Positions 50,965-60,638 are shown, counted from the first letter of the stretch. The stretch is 64,000 nt of DNA from Hoeflea marina (GCF_003182275.1 NZ_QGTR01000002.1:786237-850236), one strand, 5' to 3'. Notes: a model not told the origin generated them from the letters alone. Translations and numbers: made by a program.

Positions 50965-51789
50965 ATGCTGGACGGGACCATGATCGACTCCGCCTTTCTG
51001 GATTTTCTCGAACGCACCGCGATTGCCGCCGGTGCGGAGATCCTGCTGGTTCGCCAGTCAGGGGCGGTGGTCAGCTACAAGTCCGACGCCACCCCGGTCA
51101 CCGGCGCCGACGAGCGCGCCGAGGCGCTGATCCTGGCGGCGCTGGCCGAACGCTACCCCGACATTCCGGTGGTGGCCGAGGAGCAGACGAGCGCCGGCCA
51201 TTGCCCCGATTGCGGCGCAGGACGCTTCTTTCTCGTGGATGCGCTGGATGGCACCAAGGATTTCATCCAGGGCCGCGACGAATTCACGGTCAACATCGCG
51301 CTCATTGATGGCGAGGTCCCGGTCGCCGGCGTGGTTCACGCTCCGGCGATGCGCCGGACCTGGCGCGGCGGGCCGGATGGCGCCGATACGGCAGAGATCG
51401 GGCCCGACGGCTCCATCATCGGCCGCGTGCGCATTCGCACCCGGCCGATGCCGGCGCGGCCGACGGCGGTCAAGAGCTTCAGCCACAGTGAAACCGACAC
51501 CGAGACCTTTCTGGCAGGCATTCCGGAGCACGACACCGCCGTCATCGGCTCGTCGCTGAAGTTCTGCATTGTCGCCGAGGGCAAGGCCGACATCTATCCG
51601 CGCCTTGTCAACCTGATGCAGTGGGACACGGCGGCCGGCGACGCGGTGCTGCGGGCGGCCGGTGGCGTCACGCTCACACCCGAAGGCGGGCCCGTCCTCT
51701 ACGGTCAGCGCGACGGCAGCTACGCCAATTCCCGCTTCGTCAGCCTCGGATGCTCCGAAGTGCCCGACTGGATGCCCTCTGGCCGCTGA
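50965..51789 (+). CDS. cysQ: 3'(2'),5'-bisphosphate nucleotidase (CysQ)
   Basis: 274 residues from the ATG at 50965; the ATG at 50980 (MIDSAFLDFLE) is an equally good start. Inositol-phosphatase-fold motifs: VVAEEQTSAGH (metal Glu), FFLVDALDGTKDFIQGRDEF (motif A) and LMQWDTAAGDAVLRAAGG (motif B). The position beside cysHDN supports the CysQ role, recycling 3'-phosphoadenosine phosphates or tuning PAPS. TKDFIQGRDEFTVNIAL is characteristic of CysQ rather than of SuhB. Cytoplasmic, peripheral. Confidence 0.85.
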   Translation: MLDGTMIDSAFLDFLERTAIAAGAEILLVRQSGAVVSYKSDATPVTGADERAEALILAALAERYPDIPVVAEEQTSAGHCPDCGAGRFFLVDALDGTKDFIQGRDEFTVNIALIDGEVPVAGVVHAPAMRRTWRGGPDGADTAEIGPDGSIIGRVRIRTRPMPARPTAVKSFSHSETDTETFLAGIPEHDTAVIGSSLKFCIVAEGKADIYPRLVNLMQWDTAAGDAVLRAAGGVTLTPEGGPVLYGQRDGSYANSRFVSLGCSEVPDWMPSGR

Positions 51790-51828
51790 CCCGTCGCGCC
51801 TGCGAAGTCCGTCGCGACTGTAGCCCGA

Positions 51829-53505
51829 TCAGGCCAGCCGGTCGGTGGTGGCCCAGGCCGGGTTCATCCACGGCTCCAGATTGGACGGCGCCAGCGGCGT
51901 CCTGCCGAGGATGTGGTCGGCAGCCTTCTCGCCGGTCATGATCGACGGGCCGTTGAGATTGCCGTTGGTCACGCGCGGGAAGATCGAGGAATCGGCCACC
52001 CGCAGGCCATCGACACCGATGACGCGGGTTTCCGGATCAACGACGGCGCTCAGATCATCGGCGCGGCCCATGCGGCATGTGCCGCAGGGATGGTAGGCGC
52101 TCTCGGCATGATCGCGGATGAAGGCGTCCATCTCGGCGTCCGACTGCACCTGCGCGCCCGGTGAGATTTCCGCACCGCGATAGGGATCGAAGGCCGCCTG
52201 CCCGAAGATCTCGCGCGTCAGCCTCACGGCATGGCGGAAGTCGCGCCAGTCCTCCTCGTGGCTCATATAGTTGAAGCGGATCTCGGGTGCCGCCTTGGCA
52301 TCCGCCGAGCGCAGCTTGACGGTGCCGCGCGAGGGCGAGCGCATCGGCCCGACATGGGCCTGGAAGCCATGGCCCTTGGCCGCCGCCTTGCCGTCGTAGC
52401 GGATGGCGCCGGGCAGGAAATGGAACTGGATGTCCGGGTAGGGCACGCCCGCCGCCGAGCGCACGAAGGCGGCGGCCTCGAACTGGTTCGAGGTGCCGAG
52501 CCCCTTGCGCAGGAAAAGCCACTGCGCCCCGATCCAGGCCTTCCAGAACAGGTTGAGCTTGGAGTTGAGCGTGATCGGCTGGGTGCTCGCCTGCTGCACA
52601 TAGACCTCGAGATGGTCCTGCAGGTTGGCGCCGACGCCCGGCCGGTCCGCAACCACGTCGATGCCGTGGGCTGCCAGATCGGCGCCAGGGCCGATGCCCG
52701 AGAGCAGCAGCAGCTTGGGGGAGTTGAAGGCCGAGGCGGCAATGACGACTTCACGCCGTGCTTGAACCACCTGAATCGATCCGTTGGCTTCGATCTCGAC
52801 GCCGGTGGCGCGATGATTCTCGATGACAATCCTTCTCGCCAGGCCCTTGACCAGACTGAGATTCGGTCGCTTCAGCGCCGGCTTGAGATAGGCCTCGGCG
52901 GTCGACCAGCGCTGGCCGTTGTGGATGGTCTGCTCCATCAGGCCGAAGCCCTCCTGGCGCGAACCGTTGTAGTCGGGCGTCACCCCGAATCCGGCCTGCC
53001 GGCCCGCCTCGATGAAGGCGGAGAACAGCGGATTGGCGGCCTTTCCTCGCTGGACGTGCAGCGGCCCGTCGGTGCCGCGCCAGCCCGGCTCGCCGCCGAT
53101 GTGGCCGTTCTGGTGCGAGGTTTCCATGCGCTTGAAATAGGGCAGCACGTCGGCGAACGACCAGCCCTGCGCGCCCTGTTCGGCCCAATGATTATAGTCC
53201 TCGGCATGGCCGCGGACATAGACCATGCCGTTGATCGACGACGAGCCGCCGATGACCTTGCCGCGGGGTGCCGCCAGCCGCCGGTTGCCGAGATGCGGCT
53301 CCGGTTCGCTGGTGTAGCCCCAGTCGTAGATGCCCATGTTCATCGGATAGGACAACGCCGCCGGCATCTTGATGAAGGGGCCGAAATCGCTGCCGCCATA
53401 TTCGATGACGATCACCGAATGCCTGCCGTCCTCGCTCAGCCGCGAAGCGAGCGCCGAGCCGGCCGAACCGGATCCGATGATGACGAAGTCTGCTTGCATG
53501 GTCAT
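51829..53505 (-). CDS. betA: Choline dehydrogenase (GMC oxidoreductase)
   Basis: 558 residues. FAD motif [20 protein letters not shown] (7-26), GMC signature [20 protein letters not shown] (~82-101), second signature [13 protein letters not shown], and the active-site [10 protein letters not shown] with [17 protein letters not shown] at the C-terminus. It oxidises choline to betaine aldehyde. The ATG at 53505 is weakly supported; the next (53499) is possible. In many rhizobia betA directly follows betB; here a toxin-antitoxin pair on the other strand separates them, so betA probably needs its own promoter. Confidence 0.9.
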   Translation of the reverse strand: MTMQADFVIIGSGSAGSALASRLSEDGRHSVIVIEYGGSDFGPFIKMPAALSYPMNMGIYDWGYTSEPEPHLGNRRLAAPRGKVIGGSSSINGMVYVRGHAEDYNHWAEQGAQGWSFADVLPYFKRMETSHQNGHIGGEPGWRGTDGPLHVQRGKAANPLFSAFIEAGRQAGFGVTPDYNGSRQEGFGLMEQTIHNGQRWSTAEAYLKPALKRPNLSLVKGLARRIVIENHRATGVEIEANGSIQVVQARREVVIAASAFNSPKLLLLSGIGPGADLAAHGIDVVADRPGVGANLQDHLEVYVQQASTQPITLNSKLNLFWKAWIGAQWLFLRKGLGTSNQFEAAAFVRSAAGVPYPDIQFHFLPGAIRYDGKAAAKGHGFQAHVGPMRSPSRGTVKLRSADAKAAPEIRFNYMSHEEDWRDFRHAVRLTREIFGQAAFDPYRGAEISPGAQVQSDAEMDAFIRDHAESAYHPCGTCRMGRADDLSAVVDPETRVIGVDGLRVADSSIFPRVTNGNLNGPSIMTGEKAADHILGRTPLAPSNLEPWMNPAWATTDRLA

Positions 53506-53551
53506 GCTCTGATGCTCGTGCTGATGGGGATAGCGCTGTGAATGAAGTCAA

Positions 53552-53584
53552 TTGACCAAAATATCGCTCAGGGCTATATTTTGG
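53552..53584 (+). promoter_or_regulatory. Toxin-antitoxin promoter with embedded operator palindrome
   Basis: TTGACC (53552-53557), 17-base spacer, TATATT (53575-53580) is a near-consensus housekeeping promoter. A perfect palindrome CCAAAATAT (53556-53564) / ATATTTTGG (53576-53584) overlaps both boxes, as expected for an autoregulated TA promoter. The predicted transcription start is at about 53587, on the toxin ATG, so the toxin mRNA may be leaderless. Confidence 0.75.
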
Positions 53585-53586
53585 CT

Positions 53587-53832
53587 ATGAGACCGGTCGT
53601 CTATTCGAAGGCCGCCGCCAAGGCTCTCGCGCGGATGCAGCCGAAGCGGCGGGATGCGATTATCGCCAGTGTGGATGCCTTCGCGCGGGGCGAACGGGTC
53701 GATATCCGAAAATTGACCGGGGCTCGTTATTACCGCATCCGGGTCGGCCAGGACCGCGTCATCATCGACGACGACGGTGTGGTCCTTCTGGTTCTGGACG
53801 CCGGGCCGCGCGGCGGCATCTACAAGGAGTAG
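53587..53832 (+). CDS. RelE/HigB-like toxin
   Basis: 81 residues from the ATG at 53587 (MRPVVYSKAAAKAL). RelE-superfamily pattern: N-terminal strand, basic helix (AKALARMQPKRRDAIIASV), then KLTGARYYRIRVGQDRVIIDDD and a final strand VVLLVLDAGPRGGIY. Expected to be an mRNA interferase or gyrase-type toxin. A longer frame from 53542 would run through the operator, so it is not used. The toxin gene comes first, as in higBA, and the antitoxin follows after 6 bases. Confidence 0.85.
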   Translation: MRPVVYSKAAAKALARMQPKRRDAIIASVDAFARGERVDIRKLTGARYYRIRVGQDRVIIDDDGVVLLVLDAGPRGGIYKE

Positions 53833-53838
53833 GTCACG

Positions 53839-54189
53839 ATGAGCGACATTCAGAGACTGACGATCGACGGCAAGGGTTACGTTCTCCTGAGAGAGGAGGA
53901 CTACGAGGACCTGATCGATGGCCGCGAGGCCGATGCGGTCATGGCCCGCATCAGGGCAGGGGAGGAAACCTGGCCCGCCGAGCTCGTCCGTGACCTCATG
54001 CAAACGGACAGCCGTATCCGCACCTTCCGCAAGTATCGGGGTCTTGCGATGACCGAACTTGCCCGAGACGCAGGTATTTCCCAGCCTTACCTGTCCGATA
54101 TCGAAAACGGAAAGAAGACCGGCTCGGTCGATGTGCTCAAGCGCATCGCCGTTTCCCTTGCTGTCGATCTCGACGATCTCGTGGTTTGA
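53839..54189 (+). CDS. XRE-family antitoxin (HigA-like)
   Basis: 116 residues. The N-terminal ~50 residues (GKGYVLLREEDYEDLIDGREAD) form a linker/toxin-binding part. The helix-turn-helix follows at ~62-100: RTFRKYRGLAMTELARDAGI then SQPYLSDIENGKKTG. It is predicted to neutralise the toxin and to bind the palindrome at 53556-53584. Its stop lies 20 bases from the end of betB, which is on the other strand. Confidence 0.87.
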   Translation: MSDIQRLTIDGKGYVLLREEDYEDLIDGREADAVMARIRAGEETWPAELVRDLMQTDSRIRTFRKYRGLAMTELARDAGISQPYLSDIENGKKTGSVDVLKRIAVSLAVDLDDLVV

Positions 54190-54208
54190 CTGCGCCATCA
54201 CCTGAGAC

Positions 54209-55672
54209 TCAATAGGGGCTGTCGACGGGGCCGGTGGCGACGTAGACGCTCTTGAGCCTGGTGTAGTGCTCGATGGCGGCGCGCGAGTTCTCGCGGCCGA
54301 TGCCGGAGCGCTTGACGCCGCCGAAGGGCGCCTCCACCGGGGTCAGATTGTAGGTGTTGATCCAGGTCGTGCCGGCCTCGAGCCTCGCCACCACGCGGTG
54401 GCCGCGGGTGAGATCGGCTGTGAAGACGCCCGCCGCCAGCCCGAATTCGGTCGAATTGGCCCGCTCGATGGCTTCGGACTCGTCGTCGAATTTCAGCACC
54501 GACATCACCGGGCCAAAAATCTCCTCGCGGGCGATGGTCATGTCGTCGGTGACGCCGGAAAACACGGTCGGCTGGATGAAGTTGCCGCCCTCGAAGCCTT
54601 GCAGCTGCACCGCGTCGCCGCCGGTGACAAGTGTCGCGCCTTCGTTCTTGCCGGTCTCGACATAGCCCATGACCTTGTCGCGCTGGGCGCGGCTGACCAT
54701 CGGTCCCATCTGGGTCTCGGGGTCGAGCGGGTCGCCGATGCGGATGGTCTCGGTGCGGGCCTTGAGCCGCTCGAGGAAGCGGTCGTGCAGGCCGCTCTGC
54801 ACGAAGACGCGGGTGCCGTTCGAGCAGATCTGGCCGGTCGAGTAGAAATTGCCGAGCATGGCGCCGCCAATGGCGCTTTCGAGGTCGGCGTCGTCGAACA
54901 CCAGGATCGGCGACTTGCCGCCGAGTTCCATGGTCACCGGGCGGATCAGCGGGGCGGCCGCGGCCATCACCCTTGCGCCGGTCGGCACCGAGCCGGTCAG
55001 CGACACCTTGGCGATGCCGGGATGGCCGGCGAGCTGGCCGCCCACATCGCCGAAGCCCTGCACCACATTGTAGACGCCGTCGGGCAGGCCGGCCTCGGTC
55101 AGGATCTCGGCGAGCAGCAGCGCGGTCAGCGGCGTCATTTCCGACGGCTTGAAGACGAAGGCGTTGCCGCAGGCGAGCGCCGGGGCGGCCTTCCATGCGG
55201 CGATCTGCATCGGATAGTTCCAGGCGCCGATGCCGGCGCAGACGCCCAGCGCCTCGCGCCGCGTGTAGACGAAGTCGGAGCCCAGATCGATGTGCTCGCC
55301 GGTGATGGCGCCGGCGATGCCGCCGAAATATTCGAGCGCGTCGGCGGCCGACGAGGCGTCGGCAACCAGCGTTTCCTGGATTGCCTTGCCGGTGTCGAGC
55401 GTCTCGATGCGCGAGAGTTCGGCATTGCGGGCGCGGATGATGTCGGCCGCGCGGCGCAGCACGCGACCGCGTTCGACGCCCTTGAGCGCCGCCCAGGCCG
55501 GCTGCGCGGCCCGGGCTGCCGCGACCGCCTTGTCGACCAGCGCAGGGGTGGCCGCATGCAGCCGGGCGATCACCTCGCCGGTCGCCGGATAGTGGCTTTC
55601 GAAGGCCCTTCCATCGGTGTCCTCGGCGTAGCTGCCGCCGATATAGTGCGATCCGCGTGGCTGGGCTTTCAT
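54209..55672 (-). CDS. betB: Betaine aldehyde dehydrogenase
   Basis: 487 residues. ALDH motifs: [53 protein letters not shown] with the catalytic Glu, and [13 protein letters not shown] with the catalytic Cys. The [10 protein letters not shown] and CSNGTRVFV forms are typical of BetB. It oxidises betaine aldehyde to glycine betaine with NAD(P). The start overlaps the stop of the glutathione-transferase gene (ATGA, 55669-55672). It is the last gene of the betI-betC-GST-betB run before the toxin-antitoxin insertion. Confidence 0.93.
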   Translation of the reverse strand: MKAQPRGSHYIGGSYAEDTDGRAFESHYPATGEVIARLHAATPALVDKAVAAARAAQPAWAALKGVERGRVLRRAADIIRARNAELSRIETLDTGKAIQETLVADASSAADALEYFGGIAGAITGEHIDLGSDFVYTRREALGVCAGIGAWNYPMQIAAWKAAPALACGNAFVFKPSEMTPLTALLLAEILTEAGLPDGVYNVVQGFGDVGGQLAGHPGIAKVSLTGSVPTGARVMAAAAPLIRPVTMELGGKSPILVFDDADLESAIGGAMLGNFYSTGQICSNGTRVFVQSGLHDRFLERLKARTETIRIGDPLDPETQMGPMVSRAQRDKVMGYVETGKNEGATLVTGGDAVQLQGFEGGNFIQPTVFSGVTDDMTIAREEIFGPVMSVLKFDDESEAIERANSTEFGLAAGVFTADLTRGHRVVARLEAGTTWINTYNLTPVEAPFGGVKRSGIGRENSRAAIEHYTRLKSVYVATGPVDSPY

Positions 55673-56310
55673 GGCTGTGTCCTCAGGCTTTCATAGGAGA
55701 CCATCACGTGCTCGCGATAGCTGGGGCGCGCGCACAGGCGGGCGTAATAGGCGTCGAGCGCCGGGGTCCCGGCGCGGTCGAAATCCAATGTGTAGTAGCG
55801 GTAGAGCAGGGTGCCGATGACCATGTCGGCGAAGCTCAGGTGCTCGCCGCCAACATATGGTCCGGCGCCGATGCGCCTGTCGAGCATCGCTGCCAGCCGC
55901 TTGAGCGCCTCGAGGGAGGCGGAGAAGGCGGCCGCGTCTGTGTTGGCGGCCCTGCCCAGGAGCACCCAGAATACCTGCTTGCTGAACAGCGGCCCGAAGC
56001 TCGTCTTCATCCATTCGGCCCACATGTCGAGCTGCACCCGCACCACGGGGTCGCGCGGCCAGAAGCGGTCGTCGCCGTACCGGGCAGCCAGGTAGCGCAC
56101 GATCGCCGCGCTCTCCCACATCGGCGCGCCGTCGCCGTCGCGCACGGTGGGCACCAGCCCGTTCGGGTTCATGGCCAGATAGTCCGGCGTGTCGTTGCCG
56201 CCATGGGCGTGGCCGATGTCGTGGCGCTCGAAGGCGAGCCCCAGTTCGCCGATGGTCCACATCGCCGTCTGCACATTCGATGAGGTTGCCCGTCCCCAGA
56301 CCGTCAGCAT
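55669..56310 (-). CDS. Glutathione S-transferase family protein within the bet operon
   Basis: 213 residues. Thioredoxin-fold N-terminus ([20 protein letters not shown]), [15 protein letters not shown] (cis-Pro loop) and [17 protein letters not shown] (glutathione gamma-glutamyl site), then a helical C-terminal domain with [14 protein letters not shown]. It lies between betC and betB with a 1-base gap to betC and a 4-base overlap with betB, so it is transcribed with the choline genes. GST is not part of the core bet pathway; detoxifying an aldehyde or another intermediate is a guess. Confidence 0.85.
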   Translation of the reverse strand: MLTVWGRATSSNVQTAMWTIGELGLAFERHDIGHAHGGNDTPDYLAMNPNGLVPTVRDGDGAPMWESAAIVRYLAARYGDDRFWPRDPVVRVQLDMWAEWMKTSFGPLFSKQVFWVLLGRAANTDAAAFSASLEALKRLAAMLDRRIGAGPYVGGEHLSFADMVIGTLLYRYYTLDFDRAGTPALDAYYARLCARPSYREHVMVSYESLRTQP

Positions 56311-56311
56311 G

Positions 56312-57847
56312 TCATTCTCCCCGCGGGTAGCGTTTGGATTCCTCAAGCACGTTGAGGTCCATGTGGTTGCGCATGTAGCGTTCGGACGCCTTCTGCAGCG
56401 GCTGGAAGTCCCAGGGGAAATAATTGCCGTTCCTCAGCGCCTCGTAGACCACCCAGCGCCGCGCCTGGCTCTCGCGGACCGAAGCGTCGAAACCGGCCAT
56501 GTCCCAGCGTTCGAGGCGCTTGACGGTGAAATCGGCGAGCACGGCGGCGTGCGCCGGGTCGCTGGCTAGATTGGCGAGTTCCAGCGGGTCGGCCTCGAGG
56601 TCGAAGAGTTGGTCCGGGTCCAGCTCGCAATGGACATATTTCCACTTGCCCTCGCGGATGCCGACCAGCGGCGCGTAGGAGCCTTCCGCCGCATATTCCA
56701 TGAGCACGGGTGCCGCACGCGGCTCGCCCTTCATCATGCCGGTGAGCGACATGCCGTCGGTCCAGGGCTCGATCTCCTCGATCGACACGCCGGCGAGATC
56801 GGCCAGCGTCGGGGTGACGTCGAGATTGGAGGTCGGCTGGGTCAAGAGGGCAGGGGCGATGCCGGGGCCGGCGATCATCAGCGGCACCCGCGACGAGCCC
56901 TCGAAGAAGCTCATCTTGAACCACAGGCCCCGCTCTCCCAGCATGTCGCCGTGGTCGGAGCAGAACAGGATATAGGTGTTGTCGAGCATGCGCGTGCGGG
57001 TGAGTGTATCGATGAGGTCGCCGACCTTCTCGTCGAGATAGGAGATATTGGCGAAATAGGCCTGGCGCGACCGCCGCACATCCTCCTCGGTGACATCGAA
57101 CTTGTCGTAGTCGCAGGAGAAGATCAGCCGCCGGGAATGCGGGTCCTGTTCGTCGAGCGGGATGTCGCCGATCTCCGGCGCCAGATGCTCGCAGTCGTTG
57201 TAGAGATCCCAGAACTTGCGCCGCGCCACGTAGGGATCGTGCGGATGGGTGAAGGAAACGGTCAGACACCAGGGGCGTTTGCCCTGGTCGTCGTTCTCGC
57301 GGGAGAGCTGGTAGAGCTTCTGGTTGGCGAGGAACGCCACCTCGTCGTCATACTCCATCTGGTTGGAAGTCTCGGCGACGCCGGCGCCGGTGACGGAGCC
57401 GAGATTGTGATACCACCAGTCGATGCGCTCGCCCGGTTTGCGGTAGTCCGGCGTCCAGCCGAAATCGGCAGGATAGATGTCGGTGGTCAGCCGCTCCTCG
57501 AAGCCGTGCAACTGGTCCGGGCCGACGAAATGCATCTTGCCCGACAGCGCCGTGTAGTAGCCGGCGCGGCGCAGATGGTGGGCGTAGGTCGGGATCGAGG
57601 AGACGTATTCGGCGGCATTGTCGTACACCCGGGTACGGCTCGGCAACTGACCCGCCATGAACGAGGCACGCGCCGGCGCGCACAGCGGCGAGGAGGTGTA
57701 GTTGTTGCGGAATTTCGCCGACCGGGCCGCCAGCGCCTTGAGATGCGGCGCATGCAGAAAATCCGCCGGGCCGTCCGGGAACAGCTTGCCGTTGAGCTGG
57801 TCGACCATGATGATGAGAATGTTGGGCTTGGCGGCGGGCGACGTCAT
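56312..57847 (-). CDS. betC: Choline-sulfatase
   Basis: 511 residues from the ATG at 57847. Sulfatase features: [19 protein letters not shown] (metal Asp), the modification site [19 protein letters not shown] where Cys becomes formylglycine (CxPxR), [17 protein letters not shown] and [18 protein letters not shown] (metal residues). The C-terminal [20 protein letters not shown] is BetC-specific. It releases choline from choline-O-sulfate in the cytoplasm, feeding betaine synthesis. It overlaps betI by 4 bases. Confidence 0.94.
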   Translation of the reverse strand: MTSPAAKPNILIIMVDQLNGKLFPDGPADFLHAPHLKALAARSAKFRNNYTSSPLCAPARASFMAGQLPSRTRVYDNAAEYVSSIPTYAHHLRRAGYYTALSGKMHFVGPDQLHGFEERLTTDIYPADFGWTPDYRKPGERIDWWYHNLGSVTGAGVAETSNQMEYDDEVAFLANQKLYQLSRENDDQGKRPWCLTVSFTHPHDPYVARRKFWDLYNDCEHLAPEIGDIPLDEQDPHSRRLIFSCDYDKFDVTEEDVRRSRQAYFANISYLDEKVGDLIDTLTRTRMLDNTYILFCSDHGDMLGERGLWFKMSFFEGSSRVPLMIAGPGIAPALLTQPTSNLDVTPTLADLAGVSIEEIEPWTDGMSLTGMMKGEPRAAPVLMEYAAEGSYAPLVGIREGKWKYVHCELDPDQLFDLEADPLELANLASDPAHAAVLADFTVKRLERWDMAGFDASVRESQARRWVVYEALRNGNYFPWDFQPLQKASERYMRNHMDLNVLEESKRYPRGE

Positions 57848-58437
57848 GGTCTCAGGCTCCTGACACTGGCAATCTGGGTCTCGATATGGTCCTCCACCAG
57901 CATCACGGGGTCGGCGAGCACGCCGCCGGTCCGGAGCGCCTTGCGGATGTAGAGTCCGTCGATCATGGCGGCGGCGCCCTCGGCGATGCGGGCGGCCTCG
58001 TAGCCCCCGACGAGCGGCGACAGGCCGCTGACGAGGTCCGAGTGCAGGCGGCGGCCGTAGATGGTCAAGAGCTTGCGGATCGGCGCCGAGTTGTGGGCAT
58101 CGACATAGAAGGCGAGCCAGGCCGCCACGGTATCCTCGGAGAACTGCTTGGGCGAGAAGTTGACGGCGATGATGGCTGAGACACGGCCCCGCGGCGTCCG
58201 CGCCTTCTTCAGGGCGGCCACGGTGTCGATGCGCAGTTCGGCGAGCAGGGCGCGCACCGAGGCGACGATCAGCTCCTGCTTGGAGCCGAAATAGTGGTGC
58301 GCCAGCGCCGGCGAGACCCCGGCGCGGGTGGCGATGTCCGACATGGTGACATCCATCGAGCCGCGCGCGCCGATGGCCTCGATGGCCGCATCGGTCAGCG
58401 CCTTGCGGCGGATTGGCTCCATTCCGATCTTGGGCAT
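57844..58437 (-). CDS. betI: Choline-responsive TetR-type repressor BetI
   Basis: 197 residues from the ATG at 58437. BetI features: [20 protein letters not shown], the helix-turn-helix [28 protein letters not shown] (in two parts), [27 protein letters not shown] (choline-binding region) and [15 protein letters not shown]. It represses the bet genes without choline. A TTGATTG/CAATCAA palindrome at 58467-58486 is its probable operator. First gene of the operon. Confidence 0.94.
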   Translation of the reverse strand: MPKIGMEPIRRKALTDAAIEAIGARGSMDVTMSDIATRAGVSPALAHHYFGSKQELIVASVRALLAELRIDTVAALKKARTPRGRVSAIIAVNFSPKQFSEDTVAAWLAFYVDAHNSAPIRKLLTIYGRRLHSDLVSGLSPLVGGYEAARIAEGAAAMIDGLYIRKALRTGGVLADPVMLVEDHIETQIASVRSLRP

Positions 58438-58466
58438 GGAAATTCTCCTTTGCCGGCACGTTAGTT

Positions 58467-58486
58467 TTGATTGACTGCCCAATCAA
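58467..58486 (-). promoter_or_regulatory. Probable BetI operator
   Basis: Perfect 7-bp arms TTGATTG (58467-58473) and CAATCAA (58480-58486) with a 6-base spacer, 30 bases before the betI start. TTGATTG-type half-sites resemble BetI sites known from enterobacteria. Confidence 0.75.
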
Positions 58487-58637
58487 GAAAAAACCGTGGC
58501 CCGGTCCTGCCATCAGCAAGGCAGGGACGCGGGGAGGAGTTGTGAGAAATGGAAACAATGGTGGTCTGCTGCGAGATATGATGCATGGAGAGCCATGTTT
58601 TTCGGACGTGAATATTATTCGTCTATCGTTGAAGTAT

Positions 58638-58662
58638 GGAACCATTAGTCTTTTCAATCGTT
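58638..58662 (+). promoter_or_regulatory. EcfG-type promoter before the first PilZ-like gene
   Basis: GGAAC (58638-58642), 16-base spacer, CGTT (58659-58662): exact general-stress consensus in an AT-rich spacer. The start codon is about 146 bases downstream, a long leader in which I see no other gene. Confidence 0.68.
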
Positions 58663-58808
58663 CAAATGTAACGAAAAAGCCAGAACGACTTGTAAGTCCT
58701 AAATCTGCTCTCAGTTCTTCTCCGATGCCTGTGCCGGAGAGCCGAAGAGAACTTTGATCATTTTGCGTTTTCATGGCCAGGGGCCTTGAAGGATCGGAAG
58801 ATCAGTCC

Positions 58809-59255
58809 ATGGATCATCAACCTGCGACCATCGCCGCAAGCACTTATGTGAGCAGGCTCGCCTTCGAGCAGCAAAGCCGTGCCTGGATCAGGCGCAGCTG
58901 CGACGTGCTCGTCAACGTCAATGTCGTCTCGCATGGCGCGGAGGCCCCGATCCGCAGCCGCTTGCATGTGCACATGATTTCCGAATCCGGCATGGTTGCG
59001 TCCGCCTGCCGCGACGACATTCCCGACTGTTTCTGCATCTCGATTGGCGCGGAGCAGTACCATATCGCCTGTGCGTCCGTGCACCGTCAGGATGGCCGGT
59101 TGCACATACGCTTCATCAAGCAGCAGCCGGAGGCATTCGTCATGACGGTTGCCTCTCTCACCGACCGCCATGCACTCCTCGAAGCGATCGATCCCGATGT
59201 CTATGGCCTTGCCGAGACCGTCGACCCGAGTGCCGGCAGGGCAGCGCGGGCATGA
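58809..59255 (+). CDS. PilZ-like domain protein, copy 1 (degenerate motif)
   Basis: 148 residues from the ATG at 58809 (GGAAG upstream); an ATG at 58773 lacks a ribosome site. It is a paralog of the gene at 59454: both start with an AxxxYxxKLAFEQ/RLAFEQ segment, share RxxxxR (RAWIRRSCDVL here) and end in VASLTDxxALLExI. PilZ c-di-GMP binding needs RxxxR and (D/N)xSxxG; here the second motif reads MISESG, with Met in place of Asp/Asn, so binding may be lost. Cytoplasmic, function unknown. EcfG promoter upstream. Confidence 0.7.
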   Translation: MDHQPATIAASTYVSRLAFEQQSRAWIRRSCDVLVNVNVVSHGAEAPIRSRLHVHMISESGMVASACRDDIPDCFCISIGAEQYHIACASVHRQDGRLHIRFIKQQPEAFVMTVASLTDRHALLEAIDPDVYGLAETVDPSAGRAARA

Positions 59256-59401
59256 CCGGGAGCGATGATCGCGGCAGCTCGGGCAGGGTCCATGCCGTTA
59301 CCGTTGCGCGCCGGCCTGTTGCCTTTCGGCACACCGGGGCACCGGACGGACTGCAGAATTAACGATCTGTTCATCTTGCCGGCAGGCTCGCCGCCCATCA
59401 G

Positions 59402-59426
59402 GGAACTTGTCTGCGCCTCACGCGTA
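59402..59426 (+). promoter_or_regulatory. EcfG-like promoter (one mismatch) before the second PilZ-like gene
   Basis: GGAAC (59402-59406), 16-base spacer, CGTA (59423-59426; consensus CGTT). It lies 27 bases before the TTG start of copy 2 and mirrors the promoter of copy 1. Confidence 0.55.
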
Positions 59427-59453
59427 TAGATTTGAGAAATAAGGATTTTCCCC

Positions 59454-59870
59454 TTGCCATCTTCAGCCACTATTGCAGCGCCCGGTAATTATCTGACCAA
59501 ACTGGCCTTCGAACAGGAGAGCCGCAAATGGCAGCGGCGCGAATGCGCGGTCTTGCTCAACATCGTGTTCCCGCGCAAGGGCCTGCGCAAGCTTGCGACA
59601 GGCCAACTGCGTGTTCTCAATATTTCCGAGGGCGGGTTGATGGCGACGTCGCGGCTCACCGAATTCCCGGACCATTTCTATGTCGTGATCGGCGAAGCCC
59701 AATATTACATAGGCTGCAGCCTGGTTCACCGCGAAAGCGACATCCTCCACATCCGCTTCATCGCCGAGCAGCCCACCGTCTTCATCAATGTCGTGGCCTC
59801 GCTTACCGATCCCTTTGCCCTCTTGGAAAAGATCCGACCGGCCTTGTATGGGCTCGAAGGTCTGGCCTGA
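59454..59870 (+). CDS. PilZ-like domain protein, copy 2, TTG start
   Basis: 138 residues. The start is a TTG at 59454 with AAGGA 8 bases upstream; no ATG fits. Both PilZ elements look intact: RKWQRRECAVLLN (RxxxR) and LNISEGGLMA (NxSxxG), so c-di-GMP binding is plausible. The C-terminal half (HFYVVIGEAQYYIGCSLVHR, then FINVVASLTDPFALLEKIRP) aligns with copy 1. The two genes are 198 bases apart on the same strand with separate promoters, pointing to a local duplication. Confidence 0.75.
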   Translation: MPSSATIAAPGNYLTKLAFEQESRKWQRRECAVLLNIVFPRKGLRKLATGQLRVLNISEGGLMATSRLTEFPDHFYVVIGEAQYYIGCSLVHRESDILHIRFIAEQPTVFINVVASLTDPFALLEKIRPALYGLEGLA

Positions 59871-60020
59871 GCTCAGGCGCTGTCCGGCAACGCCGCGACG
59901 AATGCATTCCGGCCGGATCCGCTGAACAGTCAGGCCTTGGTCATCAACCACCGGTGAAGATTACTGACAAAATCTGACAGGATCATCTGCCAGTGTGGGT
60001 CCACGCTCAAACCGATCCGG

Positions 60021-60638
60021 ATGCCTGCCATGCTCACCCTCTATCACTCCCCCTATTCCCGCTCCTCACGCATCGTCCGCCTGCTCGACGAACTCGGCAT
60101 TCTCGACCAGGTGGAGATCCGCATCGTCGGCATCTCCCGCATCGATGGCTCCGGAAGTGCCGATCCGGCCAATCCGCATCCCGAAGGCAAGGTGCCGCTT
60201 CTGGTCCATGACGGGGTGGAGATCTGGGAATCGAGCGCCATCATCTTGTATCTCACCGAGCTTTTTCCCGACGCCGGTCTCGGCCGGCCGATCGGGCATC
60301 GTGACCGCGGCGCTCTGCTGAGCTGGCTTGCCTGGTATGGTGACGTCATGGAGCCGGTCATGGTGGTCGAGCTTACCGGGCTTTCGCATCCGATCCTGAC
60401 CTCCACCTTTCGCGGCGTGAAGGAGATGACGGCGCGGCTTGCCAACCAGCTGCAAGAGACCCCCTACATTCTCGGCGACGCGTATTCCGCCGCCGACCTG
60501 CTCCTGAGCTCGACCTTCGTATGGATGCCGAAGGCCACGCCGGACGTGCCCGCCATCCGCGACTGGGTCGCCCGCTGCCAGGCCCGGCCATCGGCGGCGC
60601 GGCTGCTCGAATACGACAGAAAGCTGCTCGAGGCCTGA
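60021..60638 (+). CDS. Glutathione S-transferase family protein
   Basis: 205 residues (202 if the ATG at 60030 is used). LTLYHSPYSRSSRIVRLLDEL (thioredoxin-fold start with Ser at the catalytic position), NPHPEGKVPLLVHDGVEIWESSAIILYLTELF (glutathione-binding block, read in parts) and a helical C-terminus with LGDAYSAADLLLSS. Probably a beta-like bacterial GST using glutathione in detoxification or isomerisation. It stands alone; neighbours give no substrate. Distinct from the GST in the bet operon. Confidence 0.85.
   Translation: MPAMLTLYHSPYSRSSRIVRLLDELGILDQVEIRIVGISRIDGSGSADPANPHPEGKVPLLVHDGVEIWESSAIILYLTELFPDAGLGRPIGHRDRGALLSWLAWYGDVMEPVMVVELTGLSHPILTSTFRGVKEMTARLANQLQETPYILGDAYSAADLLLSSTFVWMPKATPDVPAIRDWVARCQARPSAARLLEYDRKLLEA

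Noticed and set aside
58413-58757. A 114-codon plus-strand frame between betI and the PilZ-like genes
   Set aside because: It covers the betI start, its operator and the AT-rich EcfG promoter region, and has no motif. It is a chance frame.
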